A DNA stretch of 64,000 nt from Megalonaias nervosa (GCA_016617855.1 JAECUM010009768.1:32765-96764); one strand, 5' to 3'. Shown: positions 12,158 to 25,173, counted from the stretch's first letter. Program-made: numbers and translations. Notes: generated by a model not told the origin, from the sequence alone.

Positions 12158-12474
12158 CTCTCTGGTGGCCCAGTGGTTAGAGCGTCAGCCTCGGATGCGG
12201 GAGGTCGCAGGTTCAAATCCCGGCCGAGTCATACCAAAAAGTTATGAAAATGTTAATAGCAACTACCTCGCTAGGCGCTCAGCATTAAGAGGTTAGTGTT
12301 AGGACTGGTCGGTCTAGTGTAAGGATAATGTGACTGGGTGGGACATGTTGCTACATGTCTGCAGAATGGTGCCCCAGTGCTAGACAACACTATAAACTGT
12401 CACACTGCAGACATCGTAGCGAACTGACAGAAAAATTGTGAAAGACACGTTAAAAATCTAAATCACACACACAC
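12158..12474 (+). repeat. tRNA-derived SINE, family A, near full length
   Basis: The head has an A-box TGGCCCAGTGG (12166-12176) and a B-box GGTTCAAATCC (12210-12220), then GGCCGAGTCATACCAAAA. The body contains AAGAGGTTAGTGTTAGGACT, GACTGGGTGGGACATG and GTGCTAGACAACACTATAAA. It ends in a CA-rich tail. The cloverleaf is degenerate and a SINE body follows, so this is not a tRNA gene. Confidence 0.8.
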
Positions 12475-13734
12475 ACCAACTCAGTGGACACATATGCATG
12501 TTCAAAACCTAATAAAATAGTTCCAAACACTTGACTTCTTAACTTTATTTTGTTGTCATAACTTGCCAAGGTCAATTTAATATATGCCTTGATTTTAATT
12601 TGAAGTAAGTAAAATTCTTTCTAAAAGTGTGTTAACACGTGTTTGCAAAACGTAAAATTGCCGAAGCTCGATGGAGCAGTTCGGTTGTCAGACCTTCATT
12701 TCTGGAGGTGCATAGCTTTTGCACATTGTCTAGCTCTTCATTTTCGGAGGTAAGTAAGTCTTGCATGAAGTCCGCAATCACATAATGCCTAAATTGAAGT
12801 AATCGGCTTTAAAAAAACAAAAAAAAAAACAAAAAAAAAAGAAAGAAAAAATGACCGGAACTTAGAAATTGTAACCTAGTCAATCTCATCGTAGAAAAAC
12901 CGAAGTGATTCGAATAGTTTAAGTTCATTTATTTGTGGAGATATTTCCGGCAAATAGAACGTAGGCTTTTTCTGTAAATTACTTCGCCCACATATATCCG
13001 GGGCATAATTTTGCCTCGCAAAATAAACTTAATATAATTTTAAGGGGAAATATGCCAGTTTACAATAACATTATCAGTTGTCAAAGTATTACGGATTCTG
13101 TGCACACAGCTGCAATTCTATTGTATTTTAATATAAATATAGTACGGTATCCATCACCTCATACAGAACTAAAACTGTTCAATGTTTTGGTTCTTTAGGA
13201 TGATTGTGACATGTTAAGTTTTATTCATTTGGTCGACTGACTGTGGAACGTGTAAAGAGTAGGCAGTGGGAACTCAATTACCTCATATTTTCCGTCCGTG
13301 CTTTCCGCCACGTACCAGTATAAAGAATTCCAATTTTTCAGTATAGTTATACTGCATTATGCTTTGTTTGTATGCTGTCTCCTTTATGATACCGATGTTT
13401 CCAGTTGTTTAGGTTGGTACTATATATATACATTTTCCCCTATTATTCGTGTTTGATAGAGTTGGTTACGTTTGACGGCTCGAAATTTTGTCCTAAATTC
13501 CATTACAGCTAACAACTTTCATTTGACACAATGCTATCAGATTTAATGTACTTTGTTTCAGGTTATAGTCATATTTTACTTATAATTCAACCCAACTTGT
13601 TAGTTCTATGTGTTTTATAGTAGTAAATGACGAGAATGGTTATGATTTTTTATTATCTTCTCTTGTTGTGGGTATATTCATGAATAAACATGGATATAAT
13701 TCTTAACGTACGACAGTTTTAGTGTTGGACCAGG
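12475..13734. other. No gene seen
   Basis: AT-rich, with an A-rich run at 12811-12850. No coding or repeat feature recognised. Confidence 0.5.
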
Positions 13735-13980
13735 TCCTTCATACCAAAGACTTATAAAAATGGTACTAGCAGCTGCATCGCTTTGTCGCTAAGCATAAGA
13801 GATTAGTGTTAGGACTGGCCGGCCTAGTGTCAGGTTAATGTGACTGGGTGGGACATGATACTACGCGTCTACAGCATGATGCCCCGGTGCTAGACATCAC
13901 TATAAACTGCCACATTGCAGACATTATAGCTATACGACTACAATTGTTAAAGCTACGTTAAAAATCCAAAACCACACACC
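13735..13980 (+). repeat. SINE-A copy lacking the tRNA head
   Basis: It begins at the ATACCAAAGACTTATAAAAA position of the family and continues through AGTGTTAGGACTGGCCGGCC and TGACTGGGTGGGACATGATA to the tail. The missing 5' head is typical of 5'-truncated retrotransposition. Confidence 0.7.
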
Positions 13981-15089
13981 TGCACGTGTTTAACATGGTT
14001 AAGTTGTTTAAATTTCCAGTTGATTTCAAGTAATATTTCGGCTAGACGAGTGGTGTTGGCCCGGCTCAGTGTCTGAAGATCATCGCATCATTCACCGGCC
14101 CATTTGTGGTCGCAAATGAGGTTCCGGCAGGTTCTTGGTCAGACGAGAAGATATACCGTTTATGGATTCATTTCTTGCGTTACTCCCTATTACACTACAA
14201 TAGGGCGTCCGTTACTGGACGGTGTATTTTCATTTTTGGCAACAGTATCATAAATTGCATAAATTCGTATATCACGTCAATAGCATATCTTCACAATTTC
14301 TTGAGGTCAGGATAGACTAAAAAATTTATTTCTAGTAAGTTTGCGAAACAGTTTCATATATGTCAAGGTAAAAAGAACAATTTCAAATCTGTTGTGTTAA
14401 CATAACATTTTAACCTATGTTTGTTATACGCACAAGATATTTTGTGCTGCTGAATAGACAATGTGTGGAAAACATCTCAATACTTAATTTGAAGTCAGTA
14501 TGTCATTGGAATATTGGTATTTAGCGCAAGCGAAGACCATTTGAAGAAAGTTTTTTTAATTGTGTACAAGATCAAAATTTGTGAAGCTATGTGGCGTCAG
14601 AATTGCAAGTGTTAGAGAAGGCATATATTCATTTCCATACCTTGCAAATGTTATTTTGACAACTGGTCTTCATCTCTATACTGGTCAAAAACCAAGTGAC
14701 TCTTTTCTTGTGACAAAGCTTTGCCAATACGACACAAGACTGCTAATTTTGTGCATAATTAGTAAATGTAACATACGATCAAATCTGGTATCGCTGCGTG
14801 TCAGTTCTGTGAGGACTTGGGTTCCCACCAACCCACCCTTACTCTATTGCAACTGACCTCTAAACACTTGATTGTGAAAATATATTTTCTAGCTTAATTC
14901 ACTTTGGCGACAACTTTAAGATTTCTAAAATATTTGAACGTAATGTATCGAAATGATATATGCATATATGGAAACCATCCCTTTTGATTCCAATCACTTT
15001 CCACAGCAAGTCAAAGAAGTTTAATTTTTATTTCATCAGATACAAAATTACATCATTGATATTTGGAGATCTTGCTGAAAATCGTGCTC
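13981..15089. other. No gene seen
   Basis: The frame at 14560-14856 is open for 98 codons but shows no recognisable motif. I treat it as chance. Confidence 0.45.
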
Positions 15090-15179
15090 CTCCATAATCT
15101 TTATACTATACAACCGAACGAGACTGATCTAGTCTGATTAGAAATGTGGTTGTTAGAGTGTTGACAAGCTCAACAAATC

Positions 15180-15275
<96 letters not shown>

Positions 15276-16060
15276 CACTCAGAAACAAAATCAAGCTCTT
15301 CATAGAATGTGCCTTTTTACTAAGTTTGATCAAAATCCTATCAAAAGTGATCTCAAGCTGTAATAACATTCAGCCAATCAGATGCAAGATCGCCTTATCT
15401 TGCTTATAATAGAATCACGCAGCATTTTCACAATATAATCAAGTGTGATAAAACCTGAAATGCAGTCTCTCAAGTGGTGGGAAGCTTATTTAATCATACG
15501 TATGAGCGCATCATTACTTTGCATATATCTTACTCATAATAAATCCCATCATGTATCTTAATGATATAAGCCCATTTATTAAGTTTCATCAAATATGTGT
15601 TTACAAGCTCAGCCAATCAGATGCAAAGTCAAGTCACCGTATAAAAATATGTATGGTTCTTACTCAAACTTTAAACATTTGTACTCATCCAAAATCTAGA
15701 GATTATAGATTATTCACGAAGTTTGGACAAAACTATCAGAAAAAAAGTCTTTACAGTGATAACGAACACAGCCAACCACTCGCAAAATCACATCATTAAA
15801 TATGTTTGTTTTCCGCGTATATATCGAACTAGTGCAATATCTTGATCAAATAAGCCTATATTCGAAGTCTGATCAAAATTAGCTAAAACTAATATGGTTT
15901 CCATGGTGGTAACAAGTTCAGCCAATCAGATGCAAGATGCTCGTTAATATGCATGAATCATTCTCATGATCAAACTCATCCAAGATCTGTATCTTAATAT
16001 TATAAACATATATTCCAAATTTGATCGAAGCTGAATCAGAAATATGACCCCCAGAATGTA
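15090..16060 (+). repeat. Family R2 array interrupted by (AT)n
   Basis: Six or so diverged R2 units (AGCCAATCAGATGCAAGATC landmark at 15373 and 15918). One is split by 45 AT units at 15183-15273. Confidence 0.65.
15183..15273. repeat. (AT)n microsatellite
   Basis: Uninterrupted AT alternation. Open frames on both strands here are Tyr-Ile repeats and not genes. Confidence 0.97.
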
Positions 16061-16294
16061 GATGATATATCTCTGAATGAGAATTTATTACAAAATGTTA
16101 AAAAAAAAATCCCCCACAATTGCCTTTGATGAAGAGTTTCTATTGAAAATGAGTTTGTATTGTTTGCAGTACTACACAGAAGCTGTCCCCATGAATATGA
16201 AGAAAAACTAATCAATTCCTTTCAGGTTTCACTCCACAGTTTCATATTTTGCACTGGTTGGGGTTGGGGTAATTTCTAAATAAAAAACGAGTCC

Positions 16295-17091
16295 TGTTAT
16301 GTATATTTAATTTGTATTGTTTGTTGGCTTTTCTGAACGATTATATTTTATGTATATGTGTATTTTATAACTGACCTTTGTCCAAAATGAAGTTAATGGT
16401 ATACCTGACCAGTTACATTTATTTTCTAAACAACATGATATATAGCTAATATTTCTCTACGATTATAGAATAAATATTCAGATCATTATTAATGGAGGTA
16501 AACCTCTTTATTGTTTAATCTGAGTCTAGGAAATAAATTTTCCGCTTGGAAATTCCTAACCTTGTGGACAAACTTTTAATGTTTCAGAGGGATCTGACCT
16601 ACACCCTGGTTCTATTATTGTGTATTAGATTTTTAGATCAAAGTTGTTTACTTGAAAAATTACTCGTTCTAACTTCAACATCGAAAGCAGAATCAGTCAT
16701 ATTGTTGTGTTCAGTGTTTAATTTTGGTGCATTTTATTTATTCAAAATTATTCACTGGAATTACAAAGTGCAACGTATTTTGGGACTGAAACAATTATCT
16801 AAAATTATAGTGAATTCAGACAAGAAAATTTTGGATTATATTATTGTGATACACATCGCCACATTCCAGGCCATTGGCACATTAGAACATTCGAGACTAC
16901 AGGCAACACCCCATATATTTGGACTTGTGACAGAACTTTTAGGACTATTTGGGATTTCATTCACAACACTGTAAGTACTTTTCAAATTTTCACTTTGTAT
17001 TTTAGGGAAATAAATTATTTGTTGAATTTAATAAACTCTGTTGGTTTTCGCTCTTTTCTGTTACTTAGTTTTAGGCCATAGAGTCGAAACA
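16295..17091 (+). mobile_element. Possible solo LTR
   Basis: It begins TGTTATGTATATTTAATTTG and ends CATAGAGTCGAAACA, i.e. TG...CA. Near the end is AGGGAAATAAATTATTTGTT with an AATAAA signal. The flanks are GTCC before and GTCT after, a near-match target duplication. The start and the last ~110 bp match a second copy at 42166-43061; the middle is poorly conserved. The 142-codon frame inside (16546-16974) starts with TTG and is probably incidental. No internal retroelement domain is present. Confidence 0.4.
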
Positions 17092-17474
17092 GTCTCGACA
17101 TTTAAACAATGGGATCAAGTGTTAGAATCCAGCAAATTATGTTGGCACAAAATCAGTTTTGCTGACGCGTTCAATATGTACCAAATGGTCCTAAGTTCGA
17201 AACGCGAGATCGAGCTGAATACTCTCAGTTAAAAAGCAACAATGATGCAACGAAATGAAAAGATTTAGTTGCTAAGAATTTCTTCTCTGTCTTTGGAAAA
17301 ACAATTTCAGGTGTTTATGAAACTTTTTTTTTCTAGTTCACAAACTGGATTTAAGCAAATGTGGAAACATACTGGCTTAAAGATATAATAAAACTATAAG
17401 CCAAACAAAATATTTTATTTTGCATCGTAAGTGACCAGAAATGTAGTTGGGAGTTGGTGCAAAAATTGTAGCTT

Positions 17475-17735
17475 TAACAATTTTTCAATCATATCGCTAC
17501 CATGTCTGCAGTGTGGCAGTTTATTGTGAGGTCTAGCACTGGGGCATCATGCTGCAGACATGTAACACGATGTCCCCCCCAGTCACATTATCCTGACACC
17601 AAGCCGACCAGTCCTAACATTGACCTCTTAATGCTGAGCGCCTAGCGAGGCAGCTGTTAATACCATTTGTATAAGTCTTTGGTATGACTCGGCAGGGATT
17701 CGAACCCGCGGCCTCCACCAGACCACCGGAGCGGT
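17475..17735 (-). repeat. SINE-A copy, minus strand
   Basis: In reverse complement, a shortened head carries the B-box GGGTTCGAATCCC and GCCGAGTCATACCAAAGAC. It continues through the standard body to CATGTCTGCAGTGTGG complement. The head has lost sequence between the A and B boxes. Confidence 0.75.
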
Positions 17736-18626
17736 GAGAAAGTGGAATTGTGTAACAACTGGGGAGCGTAACTTCAGGATTAGAGTATTTTATATAGTTG
17801 TATTTACCTTTCAAGATCATTGGCAGAAGAGCTAAATATAGAATGACCTTATTGAAAAGACAAATTGTCCTTAGTAACAGAGTTGTATGTGTGTGCATGT
17901 ATTAGGGTTTAACGGCATGTCAGCACAGTATGTTGTAGATTGAATGTCAGGTTCTAATAATATAAAAAAATAAATAAAGACTTGCAAAAATAGTATCTGG
18001 GAAGAAAATCCCCTGCCAAATAAACGTAAACATGAATTACTATAAAAGACAAAAGGTCAAGATCTTAGAATTAAAAGGTGTATAATACAGAAGATGAAGA
18101 TAAAGACAGCATGCCACAGCCCATGGAAGTTTTGAAGTACTTTCAAACCAAAACTTGTTTTGTTGTACTCAGTGTTACGAAAAACTTTGACTATTCTCAG
18201 ATAAGTGCATTATTATCTGTCTATCCGGAACTTAATTGCTAATCACTCAACGAGTTGAGAAATCAATTTAACATCAAATGATTTGATAAACATCTATAAA
18301 ACAGTCAACTTTAAAAGTTAATGCTGAAAAAATACAATTACAAAACTACAACTGGTACTTCTACTATTGCTTCTACTACTACTACTTCTATTGGCTATTA
18401 TTATTATTATTATTATAATTAGTAAATAACTGAAAGATTTAACCGCTACCAGAGTTGTTAATCAGATATATCCAACTATCTATATAGAATAATGTGTTAG
18501 TATCGCATCTAAATCTTCGCAAAGTACCAGTATGTTCCAAAAAAGACAAATGAAGTTGGAAATTTTTAGTAACCCAGTACAGATTGGGATGCAGATAAAC
18601 AACAGATAAATATGATACACCAGGGG

Positions 18627-18629
<3 letters not shown>
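17736..18629. other. No gene seen
   Basis: AT-rich unique DNA, with a short TTATTATTATTATTATTATA tract near 18400. Confidence 0.5.
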
Positions 18630-18677
<48 letters not shown>

Positions 18678-18695
18678 TAATAACAATAATAATAG
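18630..18695. repeat. (AAT)n microsatellite
   Basis: About 22 units, with AAC interruptions toward the right. The minus-strand poly-Leu and poly-Ile frames here are repeat translations. Confidence 0.95.
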
Positions 18696-19078
18696 AAACA
18701 AAATAAACTACACCGAGTTTTGATGACACCGACTACCTTTCAATTCTCTCCAACCCCTTTTTGGGGATCCATCTAATTAACATAAGTTTACCTGGACCCC
18801 TTTACCTAGTATATGGGTGGATAAAACCGTTTTTTAAAATGACATTTGAAATATGTCCAAAATAGGTACATCAATGTGTTCTCCATGTATGTACCAACAG
18901 AACGGCTAATAAAATCAAACCAGCTAGACGTCAGTTATCGGCGAGACTAAAATCGATTGCCTAAAATGTTCTCTTTTGGCAAGAACTCGCTTAAAATTAG
19001 GTCGATCTTTCAACATCAATTACTCTCCTATTTGTAAACAGATTTTTAAATATATATGGTATTAGATATACCGAAGAC

Positions 19079-19296
19079 AGCTCAAGTGGCCTTAATGGTT
19101 AGAGCGTCCACCTCGGATGCGAGAGATCGCGTGTTCGAACTCCGGCCGAGTTATACCAAAACTTACAAAAATGCTACTAGCAACTGCTTCACTAGGCGCT
19201 CAGCATTAAGAGGTTAGTGTTAGGACTGGTCGGCCTAGTGTCAGGATAATGTGACTGGGTGAGACATGATGCTACATGACTGCCCCATGATGCCCT
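19079..19296 (+). repeat. SINE-A copy, 3'-truncated
   Basis: The tRNA-like head includes AGTGGCCTTAATGGTTAGAG and B-box GTGTTCGAACTCC. The body runs to TGACTGGGTGAGACATGATG and then stops, without the family tail. Confidence 0.75.
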
Positions 19297-19389
19297 AAAT
19301 AACTACTTTCCAACGCAAAATACATACAAGAGTCCCTCGAATGAGGCTGACGCACTGCTGGCCGAACGAAATTTCCAGGAATTAAAGAT

Positions 19390-20490
19390 AAGACAGTGTC
19401 TTTACTGCTGAGTGTTGAACTCCATGTAGCTATGATTTTCCATTTAGGAGTAGTTGTATCAATATCTTCTAGGGTGCCATCATGTGGTCACACTGTATGT
19501 CACACCAGCACCATTTTCATTATGGTAAGTCTTCTGGTGAAACCCCAATGTTAATTAGATTTTCATCTGGAAGAGCAGCTGTAACATTTTTAAGATGGCC
19601 GCCATGGCAGATAAACACAATTTGTATTTAACTCCAGCCAGACACTACAAAAAGTCTTCACATGAAAATCCCATGATGATACGTCTTTCATTTTAGGAGA
19701 AAAATCACCAGATTTTCAAGGTGGCTGCTGTGGTTGCCATAATGGTTGGCAGATCAGCGATTTTATTTATTTATTTAGGACCAACTGGACATCATAGGAA
19801 GTCTAATGGTGAAAACACATACCCCGATGTCTTTCCATTCAGCAGAAGTAGCTATAACAAGATTTTCAAGATGACTGTCACGCAGGCCATAATCAATATC
19901 AGATCGGCACCATTTTCATTTAGGACCAACACTACACCACAGAAAGAATTTTCTGTAAAAATCCCCATGTTGATATGGCCATCCATTCAAAAGAAGTAGC
20001 TATAACAAGATTTTCAAGCTGAATGACAGCGAAACCATTTTCATTCTGGACCAACTAGACGTCATAAGAAGTCTTCTGGCGAAAATCCAATGTCGATATG
20101 ATATGATCTCAGAAGAAGCGATAACAACAATTTTTAAGATGGCTGCCGTAGCAGCCATGTTGGACTTCAAATCAGCATCATTTTCATTGAGAACCAACTA
20201 GACTTCATAAGAAGTCTTGAAATGAAGGCCCGATGTTGGTATGTGTATCCAGTTTGGAAAAATAACGATAAGAGTTTCAAGGCGGCTGATGTGGTGGCCA
20301 TAATGGATGTCTGAGCAGCACCATTTTAATTCAGGACCAACTAAACCTTGGGACGAATGTGTATAAATTTTCATGGCAATCCTCTAAGTCGTTTAGGAAG
20401 AGAAGCAATAACAAAATTATGCAAACAAACCTGCAAACGATGAACAGGCCATTCCATAAGCTCTCCAGGTCTATTACCAGTAGAACTAAA
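19390..20490 (+). repeat. Family R1 array with terminal tail
   Basis: Seven or so units follow one another, with the CACCATTTTCATTTAG landmark near 19511, 19910, 20032, 20176 and 20320. The array ends at 20350-20490 in a distinct tail (GACGAATGTGTATAAATTTT, TGGCAATCCTCTAAGTCGTT, CAATAACAAAATTATGCAAA). The same tail closes the R1 arrays at 50245-50345 and 53995-54120, so unit array and tail belong to one element type. Confidence 0.7.
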
Positions 20491-20689
20491 AATTGCAATA
20501 CAGTTCACCGAAAGGATTATAGCTATCACATTGCTACACTTTTAATAAAGTCAAATAATTACTTTAATGCTAATCTTTCAGAAATAGACACGAGATGTTA
20601 CTGTCACTCTAGAACGAAATTAGTATTTTTTTTTTTTTTTAGCCACTCTTCTTACCTTAAAAGGAATTCAAACTAGAACCAAGGTATTA

Positions 20690-21790
20690 TGTCAGTATGT
20701 TATGTAACACGTTTACATCTCTGGCAGCCTCAAAGTTTGGTCCAGGTCCATTATGTAGAACTAATGTTACTGTGTGGAAGCCATTTTTTCTTTTAATCAC
20801 AGTGACCTTAACGTATAATCTTTTCACCCAAATTTAATAGACTTCTTCCTTATACCAAATGCAATATTTCCATAAACTTTAATCCAAGCCTGTGATGTAC
20901 AACTAATGGTATCGTGCAGAAATATTTTTTTTTTCAGTCACAGCTACTGTAACCTTTGACCTTTGAAAAGCTAAATTAATAGACCTCTTACTTAACCCAA
21001 TTCACCACAAAACTGGTTCAAAGAATTTACTCTCAAACAAAATTACTCTGCAAAACCAATTTTTCACTGACCTGCAGTGAACCTGAAGCCTGAAATCAAT
21101 AATAAAATCAAAAAGCCTCTTCTACACTTAAGTGCAAGCCTTTCACAAACTGTGGTCGAGGTAGGTGGTCTAGAAATAAGTTATTAACTAAACAAAACAT
21201 TGACCGCTTTACCCCAAATTTAAGTCTTCCTTATTATCCAATCTGAAAGTCATCCACAACTTTCTGTGCTGGTATTCAAGAACTGAACTGTATATATATT
21301 AAAAAAAAACAAAAAAAAAACAAACAAACAAACAAATAAAACATTTTCTTCTATCAATCAGTGATACTATACTTTTGATGACAAAATTGATAGCTTTCTT
21401 CCCTACTCCAAGTGCAAGTCATCCAGTCAGGACTGATGTAGAATTAATCTTATTATGCAGAAAAAGCACCCTTCTGCCTTTAGCCCGTGACCTTGACCTT
21501 TAACCCGATAACTGACAGGTTTGTAGAACAAATGTTATTGTGCAAGAAAAACATTTTTTTGTCTTGCAGCCATAATGACCTTGACCTTTTGACTCTTAAA
21601 TCAATAAATCTTCCTTAACCCCAAGTACAAGTTATCCACAGAGCAAGGTCAAGGTTTGTGTTTAGAACTAATGTCTTTATGCAGAACCATCTAAGATCTT
21701 TCAGTAACAGTGACCTGTACCTTTGACCCACAAAACAGTTTTCTTCCTGACACAAGTACAAGCCATCCAAAAAGGTTTGTTAATTACAGA
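20690..21790 (+). repeat. Degenerate tandem array, family R4
   Basis: About seven units of ~150-170 bp. Landmarks are GTAGAACTAATGTTACTGTG, TGACCTTGACCTTT, ATAGACTTCTTCCTTA and CAAGTACAAGCCATCC. Several units hold tandem TGACCT half-sites, e.g. 21488-21506, 21576-21593 and 21711-21729. A single diverged unit is at 30060-30180. Confidence 0.65.
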
Positions 21791-22239
21791 TGGTGGAGAA
21801 CTCGATTGGTAACAGAAGAACTAATGGTTGCAGATCATAGCATAATATGATCAGACTTGTAGCAAGTGTATAATAATAACCGAACTCAATTTGTTTATAA
21901 TATTCAATTTCTCTTCAGTCATTAAAGTTAAATCTATGGTGTGATTATCTCACACGATATGGAATTTGTATTTGTGTGGTGACGTGTGTCAACTATTCAT
22001 GTAAAAGATAATTCTTAAAAACAATAGTCTGTCGAAATGACTGACCATCTACTAGTTGAAAACAATTTCGAAGAATTCAAAAAAGACCATATTTCCTTTC
22101 AAATTTCTTTTGTTTTGCCGAGTGTTGAAACCGTCCAAGATATTCTTCAGGAATAACAAGATTTTCGTATTAGCTGTGGTGGACATATTGTATATCTGCT
22201 TGGTACCATATACGTTCAGGACCAGCAAGCCATCATAAA

Positions 22240-22650
22240 GTATCCAGGTGGAATCCCCATGTTGAATTTTTATCCTGGATGAGCAATGATAAGATTTTCA
22301 AAATGGATGCCATGGTGGTTATATTCAATATCAGACTGGCACCATTTCTTTTAGTACCAACTAGACATAAAAAGTCTTTTGGTGAAAGTACAATGCTGAT
22401 ATGACCAGCCATCTAGAAGTAGTGATAAGATTTTCAAGATGGTCATTGTGGCAGTCATATTAAGAGTCTGATAAAAACCATTTTCATTCACAAATAAGTA
22501 GATATAAGTTTTTCAGTGAAAACCACATGCCCATATGATCACTCATTAAAGAGTCAAAGTGATTTTCAAGATGACTACTGTGGCAGCCATATTGAATATC
22601 TGAATGGCACTATTAGAACCAACTCTACATCATAAGTTGCTACCTCTCCT
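22240..22650 (+). repeat. Family R1 array
   Basis: Three units, with GATTTTCAAGATGGTCATTG near 22432 and GATTTTCAAGATGACTACTG near 22560. Plus orientation. Confidence 0.65.
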
Positions 22651-23776
22651 AAAGCTGCACTGTCCATATTTTTCACAAGTTTAGGACTTGTTGAAATAAA
22701 ATCTACACATTCTATTTTTGATTTGCTTGAACAAGCAAGACCTTTCACAAATTTTCAGTAAAATTGGTTGAGAAATAAACAAGTTTGAAGCCAATTTATT
22801 CTTGGAGAATTATAGCGTTTCTCAATTATTTCTTTCTATTCTGGGATTTCCAAATATGCAAATGGTTTAAAACAAATGAATATTGGCAACAACCAAGTGC
22901 TTTGTATGTCAATCTAATGATGAAAATGTATGAAATTGCTCATGTGAAAACAGACAGCTTCTCTAACCAGTGGGTCACTGCCTCATTAGCTGCACTAATT
23001 TCAGTATCAATACAGCATGCATGGTAATGACTGAAAACGTGAAAGACACCTAATTAAGTAGCTGGTACAAAGTGAAAATAACCTCTTTATTGACATCAAA
23101 AGAAAGCTTTAGACTGCATTTTCGTCACTAACAATTAGTGTTGATTTTCACCCGTTAAATATACTTACAAACAAGATTGTTAGATTTTGCCTCTTACTTC
23201 AAAACATTATTGGTATGGGGTTTTTTAAATAAATAATTAGGGTAAGTGAACAATTACATGGTTTTAGTAAAGCTATAATGTATAGATTTAGCCGAGTTGT
23301 CTGTATCATGAATGGGTGAGTTTGTTGGCATCATGTGCTAACACTGCAAGCAATGTATAAGAACATAATGTGTTACTGTATATGGAAATACAGTAATGTC
23401 CTCAAATGAAATACTGAGAAGCCAGAGTTTTTCATTGGGTATCAACTTTCATGTATCAACTGGTTTCTACAAAGTAAGAGTAGGAAGACCCTCCAAACAG
23501 AACTTCTGTGTTGAAAAAATGGGACGCTTTTCCCAACCAACAAATTGTCTTTTTTCCCCAAAACTAAAAGTATACCCACAAAAAAAAAAAAATGAATTAC
23601 ATTACTCCATTGCTTAATTTAAATTACTTACTGAAGAAAAAAAAAAATATTACAAAGTATTTTTTACATTTTCAATATTTCAGACAATGTGAAAGTTTAA
23701 AATAGAGGAATAAGTAGGAAAACAACACCCTGTGCTAATAGTATATTTACATTCCACTTCGACGAAAAATGTGTAA
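22651..23776. other. No gene seen
   Basis: Short frames at 22785-23027 and 23396-23617 show no coding signature. A-rich runs lie at 23579-23592 and 23637-23648. Confidence 0.45.
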
Positions 23777-24104
23777 GGGCTGTTCCATTAAAACGTACAT
23801 GGGACCGGGGGAAGGCAGTTTTGAAATTGGGTAGCCACCCATAGATGTGATTTAAGCCTTTCAGGACCCACCGATAGAATCGATTTAACAACAAAATCAC
23901 CCACCGATAGAAGTTTTTTGTTGGGGTGGCGGGATATATTAGGAAAATATTTGACTCATAGAAAGCAAAGTCTAAATATTATTTTATTCAAGATATAGCG
24001 TAAAAAATGCAATTATGTCAGGGTTTGACACCAACTTTTTAAATAGGAAACCTGCAGGACTTCCTGCTTTTGAAAAATAGTGGTCCTTCTGACTGATATT
24101 TGTT

Positions 24105-24320
24105 GTTGTGGGGCTTAACGCCATTTTTCAGCACACGATAGGCTATACATGGCGGCCAGTATTAATGGTGGAGGAAGAAACCGGGAAATCCCGGGAAAGA
24201 ACCACCAACCCACGAGAATCTACTGGCAAGATTTCTCACATATCCACATTTGCCGAATCCTAGACTCAAACCCACGCAGACAGAGGTGAGATGGCAGTGA
24301 TCCGTAGAATGGCTTTTAAA
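24105..24320 (-). repeat. SINE-B copy inside the 4.3-kb element
   Basis: Plus-strand reading: TTGTTGTGGGGCTTAACGCC, GATAGGCTATACATGGCGGC, GAAAGAACCACCAACCCACG, TTTCTCACATATCCACATTT and CGCAGACAGAGGTGAGATGG. The copy lacks the A-box end. Confidence 0.75.
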
Positions 24321-25140
24321 ACTACCTGCTGTTGAAGGAAACTGTCAACACCTCTGTATTATAAACATGAACCCCCTCACCAATTGGATTGGTAGTGCTA
24401 TCAGAGTAATACCATAGTCTTTTGTTGAAATACATCCACATACCAATTTTTATTGTAAAATTTTTAACAGGAAATCCTTAAAAAGAATTTTTTCTATTTT
24501 GTACAATTTAGTAATGTTACCTAAATAAAACAACTACTGTTTGACTTTGTACCTGTTGGCTACTTTCTGGATTACTCCATTCTGCATCAAGTACTGAGCT
24601 CTATTTTTGGTGGTCTTTTTTTTTTAAGAGCAGCACTTGCATCATTGATGGTAGTTTCTTCCTCGGTAACCTTAAATTCATCTTTTGTATCTTATTTATC
24701 AATATGAGTAGAAGTTGGTTTGTAGTAAAGTCACAAATTGGTCCACCACAATGTTGCTTGATATAACATACTGACACTTTCTAGTATTTCTGTCTGAAAA
24801 AAAAACAATAAAATGGCATCTAGGCTATGATAGAAGCAGCAGCTATATTTTAAAACTTTTCAAGTATTTGTCTGAAAAAAAAACAACAATAAAATGGCAT
24901 CTAAACTATGACTGAAGCAGCAGCAATATTTTGAAACTTTAAAAAAAGTCAGTCAAAGGGAAGCACACTCTACTGATCAATAAAAATTTCTAGGAATTTA
25001 AGATAAAACCATTTCTTCTATTTCACTGTTGAGAGCTGAAACTACTTGGTTATTTAGTGATTTAGCACCAGGGCATAGTAATAAATTGCCTTGCCCGTGT
25101 TGGCATTGATTGGGGGGGGGGGGATAAAGTACTTTTAAGC

Positions 25141-25141
<1 letters not shown>

Positions 25142-25170
<29 letters not shown>
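25142..25170. repeat. (GT)n microsatellite
   Basis: About 14 GT units, followed by GCACGCGTGCATGCGTGCGT, an alternating purine-pyrimidine tract. Confidence 0.9.

Positions 25171-25173
<3 letters not shown>

Noticed and set aside
12158..12226. Possible tRNA gene
   Set aside because: A- and B-boxes are present, but the cloverleaf is imperfect, there is a SINE body behind it, and diverged copies exist at 17.7 and 19.1 kb.
14560..14856. 98-aa frame with TTG start
   Set aside because: No ATG at the front, no recognisable domain and no flanking splice context; kept as probable noise.
15106..15409. Overlapping 87-aa frames on both strands
   Set aside because: They translate the (AT)n tract as Tyr-Ile repeats; no coding character.
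16546..16974. 142-codon hydrophobic frame
   Set aside because: It starts with TTG, lies inside the LTR-like segment, and has no known motif.
17614..17898. 94-aa minus-strand frame
   Set aside because: About a third lies in the SINE-A copy; the remainder shows no family.
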